A stretch of 64,000 bases of DNA, taken from positions 24,233,536 to 24,297,535 of the forward strand of contig OZ025240.1 in the NCBI GenBank assembly GCA_964019155.1, given 5' to 3'. The position numbers and the translations under genes are program-made. Shown here in pieces: positions 1 to 12,051 of the stretch (the first letter of the stretch is position 1; every line of letters begins with the position of its first letter). This stretch comes from Osedax fenrisi. Taxonomy: Eukaryota; Annelida; Polychaeta; Sabellida; Siboglinidae. The notes under the pieces were generated by a model that saw only the letters and a list, made by a program, of their open reading frames with translations, made no database searches and was not told the DNA's origin.

Positions 1-438
1 CCAATCCACCTCAAAAGTACACTCAATTCCAAAAGTACACAATAATAAACATATGACTTGCAAAATAACTTCCACACATCTGACCCTTCATACATTGCAA
101 TCACATTCTACACATTTAAATCAAAATGGTGTACTTCATTTTACATTTTTGTATTTCATATTATTTAATGTCGTTTTATCAAAAGTATGATTCTCAATGT
201 TATTATTTTATTTTAAGGTGATATTATATGATAAGATTAGATTAACATATATCATTACATTTAAAATTAACCAAATGTCAATTATTGACTTTAATCATAA
301 ATATTAGTAATGCATATCTTTAATTAGTAGTTATAATGTTTTAAGTTTACTTTTTTATAATACCATTTAAAATGAATTATCATCTACTTAAGTAATAATA
401 TGAATATATATATATATATATTATATAAGAATCATAAT
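1..438. other. AT-rich non-coding DNA
   Basis: No gene, tRNA or clear repeat is seen here apart from a short (AT)n tract near 404-421. If the LRR exon at 439-1074 continues, its downstream exon would have to lie here or beyond the window edge. I found no cysteine-rich or membrane-spanning frame that would fit. Confidence 0.5.
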
Positions 439-1074
439 CTAACCTACATCGCACTTTTCTTTATTAAATACACCTACCCCTGTGCATGTACTATTCAATA
501 GACACGTAATACATACGTCAGTATTTAAGTGTTTAATATTAATAATGTATACCTCTTCTAAATATGATAACCACATCATGTTACAGACGCAAGAGAATGA
601 ATTGTTACTTATAATTAATTCTACGCCATTCTCATTATCTTGTTTTACATAGTTTTTAAATATAGATTGGTTTAATCTAGTAATATAGTTATAACCTAAA
701 TTTAGGTATTTTAATGATGGTAATAGATTTATATCAAGCAAAAAATGAGTAATGTGATTATATGAAAGTTTGATATATGTTAGTTTTATATTTTTAGAGA
801 ACAATAATCTATTCACTAATTTAATATTATTGTTATTTAAATATATACTGGTTAAATTAGTAAGTTCTATAAAATGAATATTATGTACTTCAGTAATATT
901 ATTATGATTTAAATATAAATATTGTATACTATTATCTGTACAATTAGGGGTTATAAATGCTTCTACGTGCAATGCTGTTATATATAAACTATGACAAGAC
1001 AACGTATGTGATGTACAGAATTGAATTGTAAAAGCTTTCAGTATACTATATTCTATATCTTCTGGAGTGCATCT
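439..1074 (-). CDS. Leucine-rich repeat protein, single internal exon (partial gene)
   Basis: An open frame of about 210 codons on the minus strand encodes a leucine-rich repeat ectodomain. A cysteine-bearing N-terminal cap (about residues 2-55) is followed by four LRR units with the LxxLxLxxNxI pattern (for example LYLNHNNI, IYLNNNNI, IKLSYNHI, LNLGYNYI). A C-terminal cap follows with the typical CxC...C...C layout (FSCVCNMMWL, then CTGVGVFNKEKC). LRR ectodomains with such caps occur in Toll-like receptors and other secreted or membrane recognition proteins. The frame opens directly after TAA TAG, and AG dinucleotides there could be a splice acceptor. It closes at TAG after GATGTAGGT, which could be a splice donor, so the piece reads best as one exon. 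No start codon, signal peptide, transmembrane segment or TIR domain is visible. It could also be a pseudogene fragment. The LRR identity is firm; the gene model is not. Confidence 0.72.
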   Translation of the reverse strand, partial: RCTPEDIEYSILKAFTIQFCTSHTLSCHSLYITALHVEAFITPNCTDNSIQYLYLNHNNITEVHNIHFIELTNLTSIYLNNNNIKLVNRLLFSKNIKLTYIKLSYNHITHFLLDINLLPSLKYLNLGYNYITRLNQSIFKNYVKQDNENGVELIISNNSFSCVCNMMWLSYLEEVYIINIKHLNTDVCITCLLNSTCTGVGVFNKEKCDVG

Positions 1075-1158
1075 CTATTATGTATAATGAATGTATTAAT
1101 TTATACATATATAAATTTATAATTAATAATATATAATATATAATGTACTATTGTTTAC

Positions 1159-1162
<4 letters not shown>

Positions 1163-1214
<52 letters not shown>
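1163..1214. repeat. (AT)n microsatellite
   Basis: Uninterrupted AT dinucleotide run of about 50 bp. Confidence 0.9.
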
Positions 1215-1216
<2 letters not shown>

Positions 1217-2370
1217 AGGGAGTTACGCTCGATAGAAATATCCATACAATTAAAGGTGATAATAATGATGTCTAAGTGCTATATATTTCATAATAACATC
1301 TGTCATCTATATGAGGTTAACTTCAACTCGATAACTGAATTTCATCGGTATACAATGTTCGATAAAAAAGGGGAAATTAAACCTACCATTTATAAAGAGA
1401 GAATGCCATTGCGAATTTCAACCAGGATATAAAAGACTTTCAAGGGAAATGTTATAAAATAATGTGGACCTCGGTAACACATGTAATTCATCTGTAAAAT
1501 GGTACAACCTTCCGCTAATGGAGAATGTCAATACATATATATAGACGTTATGATCTAAACGGAATACCAACGGAATGGGTGTCTAGCATAGCATATTCAT
1601 TGAAGATCTCGGTAGGAATGTGCATAATGTTATACTCTAAAAACCTAAATGAGGAAGTAATAATACTTCATTATCCCCATTTAATATAATATCGTATCAT
1701 ATTTAATATAGTATCATTTTAGATAGAAAGAGTAAACATATTCTCAAAAAGTTGATTCAAGATCATGAAAATGTATGATAACTCCAACGGCCTCATGCCA
1801 TTCATAACTATCGTCGATCGATATAGATTTGAATACTATTTTATAAATTCGTTTCTATAATAAATATATTCGGGATATACCGATATATCTATGGAAATAT
1901 TTAGAAATGTATATGTTCAAGATAAATAGAGAACATAAATTACTAATGATAGACTACCATTCCAAATGTCCATACATGAATATCATATGTAACATCACTA
2001 TCGGTATAGCTATATTGATAAAACTCTTCGTATGACACTGAATGCCCTAGTCACTAATTTGAAAGCGATACTTGCAGATAATATAGTTCAACATAGTTCG
2101 CCGAATTTACTAAATCATGGTATTGTAATCACATAACCATAAGCCCGTTCTAGAAATAACGAACTCTAAGACATAATAGTACCGACTGTTAGAAGGACAT
2201 TACTAAATAAATCACAATATACCACTATTAAAAGCGTTATGCCAATGGTAACCACATACGATGAACCCGCTGAACTAAACCGTAGACTAATAACCCCGTT
2301 GCAAACGATGAAGTGTAACGACTACAACATTACGCATACGTACGGTACTTGACTGGTACACACCACCAAC
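1215..2370. other. No confident gene
   Basis: Slightly less AT-rich DNA. A scrap at 1396-1437 reads CHCEFQPGY, like the tail of an EGF-like domain, but it lacks the other cysteines and is closed by stops. I see no structured repeat and no splice-compatible partner exon. Confidence 0.4.
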
Positions 2371-2428
2371 GCGTTACTGGGCGTTACTGGGCTTTACTGG
2401 GCGTTACTGGGCGTTACTGGGCGTTACT
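2371..2428 (+). repeat. Decamer tandem repeat
   Basis: Almost six perfect head-to-tail copies of GCGTTACTGG, with one G-to-T change in the third copy. The period is 10 bp and the unit is much more GC-rich than its surroundings. Because 10 is not a multiple of 3, coding is unlikely. Confidence 0.92.
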
Positions 2429-3780
2429 TCTATATATTGTAGGCATATCTAGTAAGCATTTGAATTCGTGTGTAATCACGATAACCTAATAAAAACTAAT
2501 GAACGCCGTTCTTCGTTATTCGATAACGTAACGACCCACTTTACTATGATATTATCAACTGATTTGTATCGCGCATAGTAACCGCACCCACATAAGGGAC
2601 TCGACCATATCGCTCAGATTACTGAAGATGAACCCATTACCACCGTGGATACGGTAATACGTAGTAACGACACAAATACACTATATCGATATACTCGATA
2701 TAGTACCAACTGATTGTTAAATGGGATGTACTTATATCTACTATATATACTAACTAAAGTAAATACCTAGACTATATATGCATATATCCCAACTATACGT
2801 ATAGTTGTACAACTCTACATAATGGTTCTTTGTTATACCCATTCTTAGCAAACGAAACAGAAACATAGGCGCTCTGGAATATTTTCACGTATATATTATT
2901 TTCATTGTTATATTTAGCTAAGAATACCTAATAATAAACTTATTTATACGGCCTAACCATTCTACTCTATTCAGATACTGATACTTATGGAATAACAAAA
3001 CATATACACTTATACACATAGAATATAATATAAGTTAAATATACTCTTAGAATAATAGTAAATTAATACATATATAATAACGTATTAATAATACATACAT
3101 TAATTAGTGTATATATATGTATTGTATAATATCATAATTTATAAAACCTCTCCATTGTATAATGATAATGATACTATTAGGATTAACAATATGTATATAT
3201 TACTACCGTTTTTCATATTTATGTTATAAATGTTTAAGTTAATATATTTATATATATATATATATATATATTAATGTTACTTGTTAAATTATAAATTTTG
3301 TATACATTAATATTTAATTGAATATTTTAATTTTTTTTTTGAAATATTATAGATTACTTAATTTGTTTAATAACATTGTAATTTTATATAAAAAATAACA
3401 CTATATTATTTAAAATCATCTAAATATATATGTCTATGACTAGTGGATTAATATTAAAGTATATAAAAACAATACTTTATCATTATTTGAGCCTCTGAAT
3501 GAATGTACTTTATTATATACGATATAAAAGTCAAAAACAAACTAGACACCGTATCTTCTTATTGGTATTACCTATTTATTAAACATTACAATATTTACTA
3601 AAATCCATCACTCGTCATTACTATATAATTACCTAACAATACATACTCCGTAACGGACTTCGAAATAAGTAGAAACAATTAATTTCTAAATTATTTCACT
3701 ACTCGAATATTACTGCCGACTAAAACTAAACAATATTCCAACATGACTAGATACTACATATACAATAAAGTAACATTGTT
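2429..3780. other. AT-rich intergenic DNA
   Basis: No gene or RNA is recognised. It holds short (AT)n runs (around 3245-3270) and simple AT-rich sequence only. Confidence 0.4.
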
Positions 3781-3781
3781 T

Positions 3782-3832
3782 TATTTTGGTGAAGTACTTT
3801 CATCCCATCCAGGAACTTAGATGAATTTATTA
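3782..3832 (-). repeat. SINE tail fragment
   Basis: This stretch resembles the tail of the tRNA-derived SINE at 44425-44592. Both contain ATTTTGGTG/TTTGGTGG, then CTTTCATCCCATC and GGAACTTAGAT in the same order. The tRNA-like head is missing here, so this is a truncated copy. Confidence 0.6.
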
Positions 3833-3859
3833 TTTACCTATAACTAAATATCTCCTATT

Positions 3860-4035
3860 ATGCATTGTTATTAAATTACAACTGGGCAACAAAATGTTAA
3901 TAACAATCTTTAAAACCTAAATATTTACTATAAATACATTATTATTTTGAAAATATAATATCACTTTAATAATATATTATATATATAGTATAAAAGTATC
4001 AAATTACAACTTGATTACAACTGGGGTTAAGTACA
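3860..4035. mobile_element. Fragment of the fold-back (MULE-like) family
   Basis: This matches the right half of the complete element at 42561-43132: ACAACTGGGCAACAAA, then ATAACAATCTTTAAAACCTA, then a terminal stretch with repeated TTACAACT. The left half is absent. Confidence 0.6.
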
Positions 4036-4059
4036 TCCCAGATAGCTTTTTCTCTAGAT

Positions 4060-4476
4060 CTACGATAAAGGATAACATATATCAATTATATATGTATATA
4101 TGTTTATATTTAACAATACTATTATTATATTACCTTACAAAAAAACTTGTATTATGACTTATATGATAAACAATCTAAATATCGCTAAATTGTCAATATA
4201 GGAAGTAGAATAAATAGGAAGTTGAACTTTGCAGTGGGTAAGGTGGGTGACGAAATGGGCGTGTCTTATGGTAACGATTCATTTCACACATTATTCACGA
4301 CAGGTATGATATAATAAATTCGTGATATGCTATGCACCTCTATTTATAGATATGTAGTAGAACAACTAGATACTCTCTAAGATCTATTGCGCAATAATAT
4401 TATATTAAAAACTAAACTACCTAATACAGTGTACCTATTTTATAAAGATATGTTTATTAAAATATATTAATAACAA

Positions 4477-4521
<45 letters not shown>

Positions 4522-4556
4522 ATCATATTATTAATAGTTGTTTTATCTAATTATAT

Positions 4557-4592
<36 letters not shown>

Positions 4593-4640
4593 CATATTAT
4601 TAATAGTTTTTTATCTAATTATATCTTACATATATTCCAT
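4060..4640. repeat. Duplicated block, copy 1 (partner at 7030-7650)
   Basis: The order of motifs is shared with 7030-7650: a TAAAGGATAACAT start, an AT-rich stretch with TTTATATTTAACAAT, a GC-richer part with GGGCGTGTCT and CATTTCACAC, then CTATTTATAGATAT, AGTAGAACAACTAGATA and a long (AT)n tract. Parts of its end are repeated again at 6530-6780. Confidence 0.7.
4310..4350 (-). promoter_or_regulatory. TATA-box-like promoter, minus strand
   Basis: On the minus strand TATAAATAG (4340-4348) is followed by a GC-richer segment with a CACGCCC motif, the type bound by KLF/SP factors, about 100 bp downstream. The same arrangement recurs at 7357-7365. The only short frame downstream (ATG near 4286) is not conserved between the copies, so the transcript, if any, is unknown. 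Confidence 0.35.
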
Positions 4641-5097
4641 TATAATAATGTATATTTCCAAACTAATGAACTAATTAGTTCATTAGTGCATTATTACATT
4701 AATTTTGGACGTGAAATAATTCACAGAAATGTTAAACAAAATAAGTGTGTACATTAACACTTTATGTATATTAACATAATTTAGATATGTGTGTGTGTAC
4801 ATTATACAAACATGTAGATATAGATTTTATTAATAATAATTCTTATTGATAAGAGATATATTTTATAAAATACAATATTGCACAATTGATATCGATTTTG
4901 TAATATCCAATGTGTTTATTTGACCTATAAAATATACAAGATTGGAACATATATTGAATACATAAAATAATTATATCCAAAGTGTATTTTTACCTATAAT
5001 ACCTAGTAAGTAGCTGTATCAGTTAATACGTAATAATAATATATGATACGCATCGAAAACGTATCATTTATTCAAAGTGAATCGTGTTAGATGCAGA

Positions 5098-5300
5098 TCA
5101 TGCGGCTATGTATTCGATACGTATCATAGATACGTGTTGGATAGGTATCATGGATACGTTTGTGATAGGTATCATGGATACGTGTAGGATATGTATCATG
5201 GATACGTGGTGGGTAGGTATCATGGCTATGTGTAGGATAGGTATCATGGATACGTGTTGGATAGGTATCATGGATATGTGTAGGCTAGGTAGGAAAAATC
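5098..5300 (+). repeat. 24-bp satellite, about eight copies
   Basis: Head-to-tail units of the form GGATACGTGTTGGATAGGTATCAT, where the shared core is about 20 bp and the period is 24. Since 24 is divisible by 3, a frame stays open (repeating MDTCRIGI), but this follows from the period and is not evidence of a gene. A related array lies at 9229-9340. Confidence 0.9.
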
Positions 5301-5310
5301 ATGTCAAAAC

Positions 5311-5524
5311 ACATTTCATTCATTTATTACAGGAACAATACACAAAAACGGATATGATATAACACGTGAATAATATATATATAATAATAAACTGGGAATG
5401 CAAAGGTATATTTGTAATGATAATAATATAAGTAGGTATGATTATAATCTACATATATATATATATATATATTATGGAGTATGCGTATACATAGGTTTCT
5501 GTTAATTATAGGTCAACATGTATA

Positions 5525-5569
<45 letters not shown>

Positions 5570-5570
5570 T
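5311..5570 (-). other. Shared 3'-end-like block with poly(A) signal (copy 1)
   Basis: This is nearly the same sequence as 23390-23640. In both places it lies just beyond the lower-coordinate end of the 280-bp repeat. Read on the minus strand it carries AATAAA (5323-5328) and would be the 3' end of any transcript crossing the 280-bp units. No coding frame is recognised. Confidence 0.4.
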
Positions 5571-6190
5571 TGAAATTCATGAATACGATACCGGATCATA
5601 GAGATGATCTTTAATATATTCATGGAGATATTCACCATAGACAAGCAGGACGATATCACCTGATGATCTTGTTTATCCTGAAATTATAAATTGTATATTA
5701 ATATAAATCAATTATCATGACACAATCATATTTATATGTGTATACTAACTTCTAACTTCTGCATCTTGAATATTCAATTTATCGGACTAGAAGTTGGCTT
5801 ACAAGTATAGATACATGGCATTCACGAAGACGACACCGGAGGCGATCCCGGATAACATACGGAAGACGTCTAGGGTGATAACGCAGATGATATTTAACAT
5901 ATTCATGAAGATATTCATCTAGCCAAGCAGGAAGACAACTACTGATGATCTTAATTATCCTGAAATTATAAATTGCATATTAATAAATCAATTATCATGA
6001 CACAATAATATTTATATGTGTATACTAACTTCTAACTTCTGCATCTTGCATATTCAATTTGTCGGACTAGAAGCTGGATTACAAGTGTAGATACTTGGCA
6101 TTCACGAAGACGATACCGGAAGCGATCCCGGATAACATATATGAGACGTCTAGCGATATCGGAGATGATCCTAGACCATATTATTTTCCT
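5571..6190 (-). repeat. 280-bp repeat, two full copies plus a truncated one
   Basis: Units repeat with an exact 280-bp step (the landmark GCATCTTG at 5761 and 6041). Each holds GATCCCGGATA and CTAGAAG landmarks and an AT-rich spacer ending, on the minus strand, in TTTATAATTTCAG like a splice acceptor. The copy at 5787-5918 keeps the minus-strand frame starting MNIFMNM but stops early. The copy at 6060-6190 is frameshifted. The unit at 5571-5740 lacks about 30 bp of the core. Confidence 0.85.
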
Positions 6191-7329
6191 GAAATTGGTT
6201 GAGCGTATATTTCCTATATATATATTAATCGACTACTCTACTAATTATAAACTTATATAATAATTGCACATAAGTGTATATTAAATTAAGTACAATATTA
6301 TATTATTTAAATGATATATATAAAAGTCAAATATCTCTTAATTTTCAGTTGCTATTCCAATATAATGGAATTCATTCCCTCATATTAATATAGTACTAAC
6401 TTTGTATTCATATATCACAATAGTTATATTTAGTGTATCCTAGTACCATATATAAATTACCATAATTATGTTTATATAATATTAATGTAGGACACATGAA
6501 TATTATATAATAGTCTAAACTATAAAATATAGTTTCCACCTATTTTATAGATACATATATTTTGATACAATATATTGATTAAAATATATGAATAAGAAGT
6601 ATATATGTATATGTACTTGACTATGTTTATATATTCATATTATTAATAGTTGTATGTTATCTAATTATAACTTATACACATATTCCATTATAATGATGTA
6701 TATTTAAAAACTAATGAACTATGTGGGATGCGAAATTATTCACAGAATATATTTAAAAAATATGTTTATATATTAACAGTGTTAATTTAAAACTATTATA
6801 TAATATATATATATATATGTATGTGTTTATTATACAAGTATACTGAGATATAATAAGAGATATATTTTATAAAATATAATATTACATACAATTATTGTAA
6901 CAATACAAGTGGTATATTTTAATAACTATTAATATGCACATTCAATATACATAATAGTATTATATACAATCATATATTTGTATTTTATAGATAATCTATA
7001 AATCTATGTAAACCTATACAATCCTGGATAAAGGATAACATCTATCAATTATAATTATATATGTATATATGTTTATATTTAACAATAATATTATTAGATT
7101 ACCTTATTAAAACAACTTGTTCTATAACATTTACGATACACAATCTGAATATTTCTAAATAGTCAATATAGAATAATCAAACAAGGAAGTACATAAATAA
7201 TACTGTTATTTAAATGTTCGCGACAAATACAATTTGTAAGTACGGCGCAGTGGGTGCCGCATTGGGCGTGTCTAGTCGTAACGGGTCGTAACGCTCCATT
7301 TCACACGTTATGCAATACACGTATGATAT

Positions 7330-7366
7330 ACTACATACTTAGTATGCTACGCACATCTATTTATAG
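7330..7366 (-). promoter_or_regulatory. TATA-box-like promoter, minus strand (paralogue)
   Basis: TATAAATAG on the minus strand (7357-7365), in the same setting as 4340-4348. CACGCCC lies downstream on the same strand at about 7265. Only position, motif and duplication support it. Confidence 0.35.
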
Positions 7367-7512
7367 ATATATAGTAGAACAACTAGATAATATCTAATAT
7401 CTATTACGCAATAATATTATATCAAATTCTAAACTATAGTTGTATTATATATATCTAATACAGTGAATACCTATTTTATATAGATATATTGATTACAATA
7501 TATTAATAATAA

Positions 7513-7606
<94 letters not shown>
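7513..7606. repeat. (AT)n microsatellite
   Basis: The longest uninterrupted AT dinucleotide run in the window, about 94 bp. Confidence 0.95.
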
Positions 7607-7608
<2 letters not shown>

Positions 7609-7680
7609 ACTACGTATATATATATATAATCATATTATTAATAATTATTTATATTACCATATTATTATATATAACCAGTA

Positions 7681-8639
7681 GGGGAAAGTCCCCGATTACC
7701 GACCCCCTCCTAATACCGACCCCCTCTCGTATCTCATTAAATATAAGAGTTATCAAAAAATTATATATACATGAACTGTTAGTAATTTAATGACAGATAT
7801 GAATAAATATTTTGTTTAAAAAATATTTAATCCTACAATTGTTATTTGATCAAATGTAATATTCTGTTTTTACTTTTTAAATATTTGAAAAATAACTTTT
7901 TTTAAATCATTGTAAATACTTTATTAATTAAAAGAAAACTTAATGTTGTGCATAATATTGTAGTTCAATAACATTTTTATAACTATTATAAAAATAATTT
8001 AATTTGAATAACTATTAACCAATATATCTTAATTATAGCAACCCATATGATTTTCCTATTACCGACCCCCTAAATTATCCTAATACCGACCCCATGTGAT
8101 TTATAATATCCAATCAAAATAGATCCGTATTTTACTTTAAATTATGTTATAACTTATTTGTGTATCATTGACATATATTTAGGATTCATGATTCCAGTTA
8201 TTTATATACATATTGATTAATAAATAAATATTAAATAATAATATACACTATTTTAATATAATTACTATAAAGTTTAAATTTAAATTTAATATTATTATTA
8301 AAACATAAATTCTATAAAAAATAAATTACGTCATATTATAATTAATTATATTTATGTATATTTACTATTTTTATTGGATATTATAATACTACAATTATTT
8401 ATACCACGATTATTTTAGGGGGTCGGTAATAGGGGAAGGGGGTCGGTATTAGGCACATGTATCCGATTACCGACCCCCTTGTATATTCTTGTAAATATAA
8501 TTATATCAAAAATTTAAAATAGCCACATTATGCATTGCCATTATATTACTAAAATTACAAAATTTCAAATAAAAATATTTAATATTGAATAAGTTATTAC
8601 AATTAATCATTTAGGGGTCGGTAATCGGGTACTTTCCCT
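7681..8639. mobile_element. TA-flanked non-autonomous DNA transposon (GGGGAAAGT family, copy 1)
   Basis: The left end GGGGAAAGTCCCCGATTACC and the right end are inverted copies over about 30 bp with few mismatches. Both are bordered by TA, the target duplication typical of Tc1/mariner-type and some other transposases. The motif CCGACCCCC recurs inside in both orientations near 8065-8095 and 8415-8480, so the element may be an internal duplication or a nested pair. It has no coding frame. The terminal GGGGAAAGT and TA flank are shared with 57587-58477. Confidence 0.8.
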
Positions 8640-8903
8640 TACTACTTATGTAACTGGTAATAATAAACTATATTACACTATAATGGGAATGTATTTATTT
8701 TATCCATTTAGTCACATAGCTATAGTTGAGTCAATAGTGCAACAGGTGGTAATTAGCAAATAAACACATTCACATTTGTTCACATTGTAGTGTAATATAT
8801 GTTATTATTATCAGCTACATAAGCACTACTTGTCATATATAATAATATTGTAATATTTTATAGTATCATTTGTTTTGATAAATTATAAATTCATCATAGT
8901 TGT

Positions 8904-8950
<47 letters not shown>

Positions 8951-9228
8951 TGTGTGTGAACAACGATTTTACGAAGTCCTTTTGAAAATCTTTGGTGTGT
9001 ATATAAAAACATATATTGATATATATATATATACATAATATATATATATTACACTATTATAGTATTACCAGGGATTACTCCCTGGATTACAGTGTATCTA
9101 TGCATTGTATAGTATTATCATTAATTATATTCACTTATCTATGATAATATAATTAATAAATTGATAAAATTGTATTTAATTTACTATCTACCTAACGTAA
9201 AACTTTAATATAAATAGGTAGGATAAAT
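8640..9228. other. AT-rich DNA with (AT)n tract
   Basis: It contains an (AT)n run at about 8907-8945. No gene is seen. Confidence 0.4.
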
Positions 9229-9340
9229 CATGGATACGTGTTGAATAGGTATCACGGATACGTGTGTGATACGCATCATGGATACGTGTTGAATAGGTAT
9301 CACGGATACATGTTAGATAGGTATTATGGATATGTATATG
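9229..9340 (+). repeat. 24-bp satellite, second array
   Basis: About four and a half copies of the same 24-bp unit as 5098-5300 (ATGGATACGTGTTGAATAGG and variants). Confidence 0.85.
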
Positions 9341-9646
9341 TTGAAGCTTAAATAATTATAAATTATATAAATTTCATGAATTATTTAGTTAACAAATTAA
9401 ATTAAAATACTATATGTAAAAATACTATATACAGTCACTGTGACTGCTTTGACACAATTTTGGTTTATCATTATTTGTGCTGTATTAATTAATATCTATG
9501 ATTATATAATATATTAATACATTAATATTTTTGTATTTTAATTTAATTTACTAACTACCTAATGTAAATGTTTAATATGAATTTGTATTCTATAGTATAC
9601 CAATATAGTTGAGATAATATATATATACATATATATAGATATATAG

Positions 9647-9686
<40 letters not shown>

Positions 9687-9989
9687 TTATATAGTAGAGA
9701 TAATATATTTTGAAAAACTATTCATATGATATGTGTTAAACACAGATCCGTTTGGTATCATTGATTTATATTTGGTAAAATGTTATTATAACGCCTCAAG
9801 GATCAATGATACCTCTTTGATACGTGTTTGATCCCTATCAAATAGTATGCTTCATTGATTCGTGTTAGATGTGTATTAGATATGTATACATGATACTGCT
9901 ACTTACTGGGTACAACATTGGAACGTTGTTATATATTTTACGTTGACGGTCAACGTGTTTGGTTGCTTGGGATATATATATTCTTGGAC

Positions 9990-10175
9990 ATCCAGTTATA
10001 ATCCAGTTATAATTTTATAATACTTATTTATATATAATATAAACAATTTAATACTTAGATACTGTTGACATATAATATATTATATATTATAAAAAAAGTA
10101 ATGTATTTATAGTAAAATTCTAGATTTTAATGATTGTTATTATTTTTTTGCCTAGTTTTAAACCAGTTGGTTATA
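9990..10175. mobile_element. Truncated fold-back (MULE-like) family copy
   Basis: It begins with CCAGTTATAATCCAGTTATA like the left end of 42561-43132 and ends with the reverse complement of ACAACTAGGCAACAAA. Target duplications are not recognisable. Confidence 0.55.
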
Positions 10176-10394
10176 AAATAAATAAAAATAAATATTTATT
10201 TTAGATTAGGTATAATGAAATCTTGATATATATATATATATATATTCTTTGAACGTTATGAACAATTATAATTAAATAAACTGATTTCTGAAAACTACCT
10301 TGAATTTAACCAGTTATGAATTTGAATAATCCTCTATTCCTCTTGATGTAAGCTATAATTTAATTATATTATAGTTATTTTAATTTTGCTAACT

Positions 10395-10830
10395 TATTTA
10401 ATTTGGATTAATCTCGAGCTGAAATTGGATTGAACTTAGATTAATCTCGAGCTGAACTTGGATTGAACTTAGATTAATCTCGAGTTGAACTTGAATTTAG
10501 ATCGATGTAAGCTGGATTTAACTTGAGTAAACTTGGATTTAACTAGAATTAGTTAGAGTTAAACTTGTATTTAACTAGGATTTAACTCGAGTTAACTTGG
10601 ATTAATATGTGATTAATCTCGAGTTAAAATTAGATCCAACTGGGATTTAGCTAGAGTTAAACTTGGATTAAACTAGGATTTAACTCGAGTGAACTTGGAT
10701 TTAACTTGGATTTATATGGGATTAATCTCTAATTAAACTTGGATCCGGCTGGTGTTAAAAGTATTATCAGATTAGCAGGCTAAACACGAGTTTAATCTCG
10801 AGATAAATCCAAGTTAAACATGAGATTGAA
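10395..10830. repeat. Degenerate tandem array with CTCGAG motifs
   Basis: Loosely repeated words ACTTGGATTTAACT, GGATTAATCTCGAG and AACTCGAGTTAAC over about 430 bp. Near the end (from about 10785) the words appear reverse-complemented (TTTAATCTCGAG, AAATCCAAGTTAA). The unit length varies. Confidence 0.75.
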
Positions 10831-11367
10831 TACTCGGAAAGCTAATGATATTCTAGATATTTTTATAAGTTTATTAAATTTCAACATTAAACTATTTTCG
10901 AATGAAAAATAAATCTAACCATATTATATAATCAATAATATCTAGATTTTCAGAATAATTAGCTATTATTAGAAATTCAATTTATAGTTCAATATCATCA
11001 GAACATATTTTATATTTAATAAAGGATAATTATATATACTTTTTATAAGTGGAAATATGACTTAGCATTGAGAACATAGTACATTATACTTCATAATACA
11101 TTCTACAAGTAGATGTGTATAGATATGTTTGTCTTCATTTTAGTAGGATTTAGTCCAAGCAAGATTAGTACATATAAGTAATACATATATCTTCTAAACG
11201 TTTAATTACTATTATATCGTTAATAATATAAATCGCCTCACAAATATCTAATTAAAAATAAAATATAAATTATAATTATTATCTAGATTATAATGAAAAT
11301 AATCAAGAATTAAAAGAAAAAGTGTTTCAGAACTAATAAATTTACAATATGCATTTTACCCTGGATC

Positions 11368-11470
11368 GAATAATGAATTGTTATTTATATAAGTAATGAC
11401 TCGATTGGTAACCTTTCTTTCCTGTATTTTAGTTAACAAATAATTGAGATATTAATATATAATTAGTTAA
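11368..11470. repeat. Dispersed repeat, copy 1 (partner at 61751-61860)
   Basis: Shares CTGGATCGAATAATG, TTATTTATATAAGTAAT and GATTGGTAAC in the same order and spacing with 61751-61860. No coding content. Confidence 0.65.
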
Positions 11471-11856
11471 TATATATATATATATATATAACAGTTTTTA
11501 TAGTAATTTCTTACATAATATTAACCATTATTTAGTACACAATATGTACCAAACAGTACCAAACAGTACCATTTAGACCAATAAGTTGTATCCGTATAAT
11601 ATGGACCGTATTATGTCAACGTTCGAATTATAATTCGCGCTCGAATGATCTAGTATATAACCTATAGAACTCATGTAACATATATAAATGTACACTATAT
11701 CGAACATTCTATTTGTGCTCGATTAGGCAATAAACATGCTGTAAAATAATATAATATGCTGACGATACAATATAGTGTATATCCGGTATATATTATATTG
11801 GTGTATATATTATAATACAATAATGTGTATATATACCTCGTATACGAGGCATAGAG

Positions 11857-11878
11857 TTAGAGAGAAATTTCTCTCTAA
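11857..11878. repeat. 22-bp perfect palindrome
   Basis: Perfect palindrome with half-site TTAGAGAGAAA. It lies about 90 bp upstream of the TATA box of the TIL gene. A close relative preceded by the same CATAGAG word lies at 25909-25931. Confidence 0.75.
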
Positions 11879-11964
11879 GTTTAAAATTTCTAAATTTAAC
11901 TCTGTGATACGAGAACAACGGGCGGTAACCTTCGACCCTTTACCACGTGACTGCGTATATTTAC

Positions 11965-11972
11965 TATAAATA
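11965..11972 (+). promoter_or_regulatory. TATA box of the TIL-domain gene
   Basis: TATAAATA lies 80 bp upstream of the predicted start codon at 12052, which leaves room for a short 5' leader. The upstream GGCGGTAACC...GCGTATATTTA block is shared with 56090-56130. Confidence 0.55.
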
Positions 11973-12051
11973 CGAGTGCTATCATTAATTAGCCATATTA
12001 CCTACTACTACTTCATGAATCATTATAACATACACGATATTGACAACGACT

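Larger units (their letters stand above)
7030..7650. repeat. Duplicated block, copy 2 (partner at 4060-4640)
   Basis: Paralogue of 4060-4640 with the same motif order, ending in an (AT)n tract of about 94 bp. Confidence 0.7.

Noticed and set aside
1396..1500. EGF-like scrap (CHCEFQPGY)
   Set aside because: Only part of one EGF domain, with missing cysteines and frame breaks. Too short to call.
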